Origin: Paracoccaceae bacterium
GTDB lineage: Bacteria > Pseudomonadota > Alphaproteobacteria > Rhodobacterales > Rhodobacteraceae
NCBI GenBank assembly: GCA_027030435.1
Contig: JALVEX010000338.1
Location: 1-8,343 of the forward strand
Length of the DNA stretch: 8,343 bases
Direction: 5' to 3'
The position numbers and the translations under genes were made by a program. This document shows positions 4,945 through 8,343 of the stretch, one piece after another. How positions within the stretch are numbered: the first letter of the stretch is position 1; every line of letters begins with the position of its first letter. Under the pieces are notes generated by a model. That model was not told where the DNA came from, ran no database searches, and was given only the letters and a program-made list of their open reading frames with translations.

Positions 4945-6603
4945 ATGGCCCGGAAATTCCGCATTACGCTTGGGCAGCTCGATCCCACCGTGGGCGCGCT
5001 GAAAGAGAATGCCGAAAAGGCGATGAAAGCCTGGGAGGAGGGCCGCGCGGCGGGCGCCGATCTCGTGGCGCTGCCGGAGATGTTCATCACCGGCTACCAG
5101 ACGCAGGATCTGGTGATGAAGCCCGCCTTCCACCGCGCCGCCATGGCGGAGGTGGAAGCGCTGGCGCGCGCCTCGGCCGATGGCCCGGCCATGGCGATCG
5201 GCGGGCCGTTCGCCGAGGACGGCAAGCTCTATAATGCCTATTTCATCCTCGAAGGCGGGCACGTGAAGGCGCGGGTGCTGAAGCAGAAGCTTCCCAATGA
5301 AACGGTGTTTGACGAGGTCCGCCTGTTCGATCCCGGCCCGCCCCAGGGCCCCTACAGCATCGGCCCGCTGCGCATCGGCTCGCCCATCTGCGAGGATGCC
5401 TGGAGCCCGGAGGTGGCCGAAACGCTCGCCGAAACCGGCGCCGAGATCCTGCTGGTGCCCAATGGCTCGCCCTACTATCGCAACAAGCTCGATGACCGCA
5501 TGAACCACATGGTCGCCCGCGTGGTGGAGACGGGCCTGCCGCTCATCTATCTCAATCTCGTGGGCGGGCAGGACGATCAGGTGTTCGATGGCGCCAGCTT
5601 CGCGCTCAATCCCGGCGGCGCGCTGGCGCTGCAGATGCCCGCCTTTGACGAGGCGATCACTCATCTCGATTTCATCGAAACGGCGGAAGGCTGGCGCGCC
5701 GTGCAGGGCACGCTTGCGCCCCAGCCCGATGAATGGGAGCAGGATTACCGCTGCATGGTCACCGCCCTTCGCGATTACCTGCGCAAGAGCGGTTTTTCGA
5801 AGGTCGTGCTCGGCCTCTCGGGCGGGATCGACAGCGCGCTTGTCGCCACCATTGCCGTTGATGCGCTGGGGGCGGAGAATGTGCGCACGGTGATGATGCC
5901 CTCCGAATACACCTCCGAAAGCTCGCTTGAGGACGCGCGCGCCATCGCCGCCAATCTCGCCACCCGCCTCGATACCCTGCCGATCACCGCCGGCCGCGCG
6001 GCGGTGATGGAAACCCTTGCGCCGCTGTTTCAGGGCCTCGCCGCCGACGTGACGGAGGAAAACATCCAGTCACGCCTGCGCATGGTGCTCCTGATGGCGC
6101 TTTCCAACAAGTTCGGTGAGATGCTCCTTACCACCGGCAACAAGTCCGAGCTTGCGGTGGGCTATGCCACGATCTACGGCGACATGGCCGGCGGCTACAA
6201 CCCGATCAAGGATCTCTACAAGACGCGGGTGTTCGAAACCTGCCGCTGGCGCAACGCCAATCACCGCGAATGGATGAAGGGGCCGGCGGGCGAGGTGATC
6301 CCGCCCCGGGTGATCGAGAAGCCCCCCTCGGCCGAACTGCGCCCCGACCAGAAGGATGAGGATACCCTCCCGCCCTACGAGATCCTCGATGCCATCCTGA
6401 AGGGGCTGGTGGATGACGAGGCCTCGGTCGCCGATCTGGTGGCAGAGGGCTTCGATCGGGCCACCGTGAAGCGGGTGGAGCACCTCCTCTACATCAGCGA
6501 ATACAAGCGCTTCCAGGCCGCGCCGGGCACGCGGCTTACCAAGCGCAGCTTCGGGCTCGATCGCCGCTACCCGATCGTCAACCGCTGGCGCGATCCCTCC
6601 TGA
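4945..6603 (+). CDS. nadE: Glutamine-dependent NAD+ synthetase
   Basis: A 552-residue cytoplasmic enzyme that makes NAD+ from nicotinic acid adenine dinucleotide with ATP, taking nitrogen from glutamine; it is the last step of NAD synthesis. The N-terminal half (about 4-260) is a nitrilase-type glutaminase with a Glu-Lys-Cys triad: Glu45 (ALPEMF), Lys113 (KQKLPN) and Cys149 (SPICEDAW). The C-terminal half (about 265-552) is the synthetase. It has the ATP-pyrophosphatase loop SGGIDS at 292-297, TTGNKSE at 396-402 and GGYNPIKDL at 416-424. Length and domain order fit the compact two-domain form common in Alphaproteobacteria. All key residues are present. The gene diverges from the MORN gene and precedes gltX by 80 bases on the same strand, so nadE and gltX may be co-transcribed. 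I could not identify a convincing promoter in the 167-base gap upstream. Confidence 0.96.
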   Translation: MARKFRITLGQLDPTVGALKENAEKAMKAWEEGRAAGADLVALPEMFITGYQTQDLVMKPAFHRAAMAEVEALARASADGPAMAIGGPFAEDGKLYNAYFILEGGHVKARVLKQKLPNETVFDEVRLFDPGPPQGPYSIGPLRIGSPICEDAWSPEVAETLAETGAEILLVPNGSPYYRNKLDDRMNHMVARVVETGLPLIYLNLVGGQDDQVFDGASFALNPGGALALQMPAFDEAITHLDFIETAEGWRAVQGTLAPQPDEWEQDYRCMVTALRDYLRKSGFSKVVLGLSGGIDSALVATIAVDALGAENVRTVMMPSEYTSESSLEDARAIAANLATRLDTLPITAGRAAVMETLAPLFQGLAADVTEENIQSRLRMVLLMALSNKFGEMLLTTGNKSELAVGYATIYGDMAGGYNPIKDLYKTRVFETCRWRNANHREWMKGPAGEVIPPRVIEKPPSAELRPDQKDEDTLPPYEILDAILKGLVDDEASVADLVAEGFDRATVKRVEHLLYISEYKRFQAAPGTRLTKRSFGLDRRYPIVNRWRDPS

Positions 6604-6683
6604 AGTCGCTTCCTTCCGCCCCTTTCGCCCGCGCCCGAATGGGCGTATGAGCCTTGATGAACCCGAACAAGCGGAAAAACCCG

Positions 6684-8012
6684 ATGACAACCACCCGTTT
6701 CGCCCCATCGCCCACCGGCTACCTCCATGTGGGCAATCTGCGCACCGCGCTGATGAACTATCTGATCGCCCGCAAGGCCGGCGGCACATTCATCCTGCGC
6801 CTCGATGATACGGATCCCGAGCGCTCGAAGCCCGAATATGCCGATGCGATCCGCGAGGATCTCGCCTGGCTCGGCCTTGAATGGGATCGCGAGGCGCGCC
6901 AGTCCGAGCGGCTTGCGCGCTACGAGGCGGCGGCCGAGCAGCTGCGCGCCGCGGGGCGGCTCTACGAATGTTTCGAAACCCCCACCGAGCTTGACCTGAA
7001 GCGCAAGAAACAGCTCAACATGGGCAAGCCCCCGGTTTACGACCGCGCGGCGCTGAAGCTCACTGAAGAGGAAAAGGCGGCGCTCAGAAAGGAGCGGCCG
7101 AGCCACTGGCGCTTCAAGCTCGATCACGAGCGCATCGAATGGGAAGACGGCATCCTTGGCCCCGTCTCCATCGATGCCGCGAGCGTTTCCGATCCGGTGC
7201 TGATCCGCGGCGACGGCCAGTTTCTCTACACGCTTGCTTCCGTCTGCGACGATATCGATCACGGCATCACCGACGTGGTGCGCGGCTCGGATCACGTCAC
7301 CAATACCGCGACGCAGATCCAGATCATCCGCGCACTCGGCGGCGAGGTGCCCCGGTTTGCCCACCATTCCCTGCTCACCGGCCCCGAGGGCGAGGCACTT
7401 TCCAAGCGCCTCGGCACGCTCGCGCTCAGGGATCTGCGTGCGCAAGGGATCGAGCCCATGGCGCTTCTTTCCCTGCTTGCGCGGCTCGGCTCGTCCGATC
7501 CCGTGGAACTGCGCAGCAGCCTCGGGGAGCTTGCCGAGGGCTTCGATCTCTCCCGCTTCGGCGCGGCGCCGACGAAATTCGATGTCGAGGATCTGAAGCC
7601 CCTCACCAAGCGCCACCTCGCGAGCCTCCCCTTCGACGCGGTGAAGGAGGATATCGCCGCGCTGGGCGTGCCCGACGAGATCGCGCCCGCCTTCTGGGAG
7701 GCCGTGCGCGAGAATATCGAAACACGCAAGGATCTCGCCGGATGGTGGGATCTCATTTGCGAAGGCGCCGAGCCGGTGATTGATGCAGAAGATGCCGATT
7801 TCATCGCCGAGGCCATGAAGCTCCTGCCGCCCCGCCCCTGGGACGAACAGACCTGGAGCGCCTGGACAAGCGCCGTAAGGGAGGCAACCGGGCGCAAGGG
7901 GCGCGCGCTTTTCATGCCGCTGCGCAAGGCCCTCACCGGCCTCGATCACGGCCCCGACATGGCCCGCCTGATGCCGCTCCTCAAGGTGGTGAAGGCGGCG
8001 GGCGAGGGCTGA
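6684..8012 (+). CDS. gltX: Glutamate--tRNA ligase
   Basis: A 442-residue class I aminoacyl-tRNA synthetase that charges tRNA with glutamate in the cytoplasm. The N-terminal FAPSPTGYLHVGN (6-18) carries the HIGH-type signature HVGN (15-18). LDDTDPERS (40-48) and REDLAWLGLEWD (57-68) follow. The second ATP signature (KMSKS type) appears as ALSKRLG (238-244). The C-terminal anticodon-binding part ends with the family-typical GRKGRALFMPLR (403-414). The zinc-binding Cys cluster of E. coli GluRS is absent; only Cys96 is in that area (YECFETP). The start was placed at 6684 because family members begin just before RFAPSPTG. ATG 6657 and TTG 6654 are in frame upstream, and no candidate has a strong ribosome-binding site (GCGGAA lies seven bases before 6684). 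Many Alphaproteobacteria carry two gltX copies, so this could be one of a pair. A discriminating or non-discriminating role cannot be told from the sequence. Confidence 0.95.
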   Translation: MTTTRFAPSPTGYLHVGNLRTALMNYLIARKAGGTFILRLDDTDPERSKPEYADAIREDLAWLGLEWDREARQSERLARYEAAAEQLRAAGRLYECFETPTELDLKRKKQLNMGKPPVYDRAALKLTEEEKAALRKERPSHWRFKLDHERIEWEDGILGPVSIDAASVSDPVLIRGDGQFLYTLASVCDDIDHGITDVVRGSDHVTNTATQIQIIRALGGEVPRFAHHSLLTGPEGEALSKRLGTLALRDLRAQGIEPMALLSLLARLGSSDPVELRSSLGELAEGFDLSRFGAAPTKFDVEDLKPLTKRHLASLPFDAVKEDIAALGVPDEIAPAFWEAVRENIETRKDLAGWWDLICEGAEPVIDAEDADFIAEAMKLLPPRPWDEQTWSAWTSAVREATGRKGRALFMPLRKALTGLDHGPDMARLMPLLKVVKAAGEG

Positions 8013-8019
8013 GGAGGCA

Positions 8020-8034
8020 GCTCTCAGGGAGAGC
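8020..8034 (+). terminator. Hairpin after gltX, weak terminator candidate
   Basis: GCTCTC (8020-8025), loop AGG, GAGAGC (8029-8034) make a perfect 6-bp stem starting eight bases past the gltX stop. No T-run follows, so intrinsic termination is doubtful. It could instead protect the 3' end of the transcript. Confidence 0.3.
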
Positions 8035-8043
8035 ACGGAGGGC

Positions 8044-8074
8044 TTGAAACCGTCGGATACATATTCTATATGAT
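8044..8074 (+). promoter_or_regulatory. Predicted promoter of the DUF2892 gene
   Basis: A -35-like TTGAAA (8044-8049) is followed by two overlapping -10 candidates: TATATG (8067-8072, 17-base spacer) or TATGAT (8069-8074, a better match but a 19-base spacer). Both lie inside the central spacer of the palindrome at 8059-8082. Transcription would leave a leader of about 90 bases. Confidence 0.45.
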
Positions 8075-8082
8075 GAATATGT
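8059..8082. promoter_or_regulatory. Palindromic operator, SqrR/BigR type (ATTC-N8-GAAT)
   Basis: ACATATTC (8059-8066), eight bases, GAATATGT (8075-8082) is a perfect inverted repeat with 8-base arms. Its core ATTC-N8-GAAT is the form I recall for SqrR, the persulfide-sensing ArsR-family repressor of Rhodobacter. The related BigR also uses AT-rich palindromes and controls operons with DUF2892 genes. The site covers the predicted -10 element, so a bound repressor would block RNA polymerase. The repressor gene is not in the window, and another ArsR-family protein could bind. Confidence 0.6.
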
Positions 8083-8120
8083 TCTGACGTCCGTTCCCTG
8101 CAATGGGGCCAACCCCGATT

Positions 8121-8154
8121 AAACCATCGTCTCAAGATCAAACCACCGTATCAA
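8121..8154 (+). repeat. Two-copy direct repeat in the leader of the DUF2892 gene
   Basis: AAACCATCGTCTCAA (8121-8135) recurs as AAACCACCGTATCAA (8140-8154), with two mismatches and a 19-base period. A third partial unit (AAACCG) follows at 8153. It lies between the promoter and the ribosome-binding site. Its function is unknown. Confidence 0.5.
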
Positions 8155-8158
8155 ACCG

Positions 8159-8164
8159 AAAGGA
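8159..8164 (+). promoter_or_regulatory. Ribosome-binding site favouring the ATG at 8173
   Basis: AAAGGA ends eight bases before the ATG at 8173 but only two before the in-frame ATG at 8167. The spacing favours the downstream start, giving MTSDRAVLAF, which is also the usual beginning of the family. Confidence 0.6.
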
Positions 8165-8172
8165 ATATGAAG

Positions 8173-8343
8173 ATGACATCCGATCGCGCCGTGCTGGCTT
8201 TTGCCGGTTTCATGATCCTGCTTTCGCTGCTGCTGGCCGTTTACGTCTCGCAGAACTGGCTCTGGCTCACCGCTTTCGTGGGCGCCAATCTCTTCCAGTC
8301 CGCCTTCACCGGGTTCTGCCCGGCCGAGAAGATCTTCCGCAAG
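8173..8343 (+). CDS. DUF2892 (YgaP-like transmembrane) protein, 3' partial
   Basis: The first 57 residues of a small membrane protein that runs off the window. It has two hydrophobic helices, about residues 6-25 (VLAFAGFMILLSLLLAV region) and 30-48 (LWLTAFVGANLFQSAFTG region), with a short turn between. The conserved GFCPAEKI motif follows, with Cys49. This is the DUF2892 family, also found as the membrane part of YgaP-type rhodanese proteins. The family often sits in sulfide/persulfide-responsive operons with a persulfide dioxygenase, a rhodanese and a sulfite/sulfur exporter. Its exact activity is unclear; the conserved Cys may handle persulfide. The palindrome over its promoter supports sulfide control. 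A rhodanese domain or partner genes could follow past the window edge. Confidence 0.85.
   Translation, partial: MTSDRAVLAFAGFMILLSLLLAVYVSQNWLWLTAFVGANLFQSAFTGFCPAEKIFRK

Noticed and set aside
6632..6645. CGCCC-GAAT-GGGCG hairpin between nadE and gltX
   Set aside because: Only a 5-bp stem without a T-tail in a GC-rich gap; not enough to call a terminator.
6567..8141. A 524-residue minus-strand open frame covering gltX
   Set aside because: gltX on the plus strand has all its signature motifs. The antisense product has no recognisable domain and is rich in His and Arg as expected for a shadow.

Overview
The window is GC-rich with long, densely packed genes. It looks like an alphaproteobacterial chromosome, most likely Rhodobacterales-like. 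That placement rests on the style of the NAD synthetase and glutamyl-tRNA synthetase, a VPLPA-type C-terminal sorting signal, and an ATTC-N8-GAAT palindrome like the SqrR/BigR operators of this class. It is inferred from recognised protein families, not from a database search.

Left part (1-1892, + strand): the 3' end of a membrane-anchored c-type cytochrome with one CXXCH near its C-terminus, a probable terminator, then a complete sulfide:quinone oxidoreductase (sqr) with all three redox cysteines. A cytochrome next to a sulfide-oxidising flavoprotein suggests respiratory sulfide oxidation or detoxification.

Middle (1893-4777, - strand): two exported proteins. One is a THxN-family protein with a VPLPA-CTERM sorting signal. 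It has its own terminator and a 339-base upstream region that is visibly AT-richer and holds several inverted repeats plus a weak sigma-54-like element. The other is a secreted MORN-repeat protein made of 18 full repeats, each exactly 23 residues, plus a degenerate 19th. The repeats alternate Phe and Trp at one position, with a phase slip at repeats 9/10.

Right part (4945-8343, + strand): glutamine-dependent NAD synthetase (nadE), diverging from the MORN gene, then glutamyl-tRNA synthetase (gltX). The window ends in the start of a DUF2892 (YgaP-like) small membrane protein. Its promoter region carries a perfect 8-bp-arm palindrome of the SqrR/BigR type (ATTC-N8-GAAT) placed over the predicted -10 element, so this last gene is probably sulfide/persulfide-responsive. 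The housekeeping pair nadE-gltX is therefore flanked by sulfur-related functions.

I found no mobile element, CRISPR array, tRNA or rRNA. The most interesting signals are the candidate sulfide-responsive operator, the two-repeat superunit of the MORN array, and the structured region upstream of the sorting-signal protein. I see no clear evidence for a wholly new multi-gene system.
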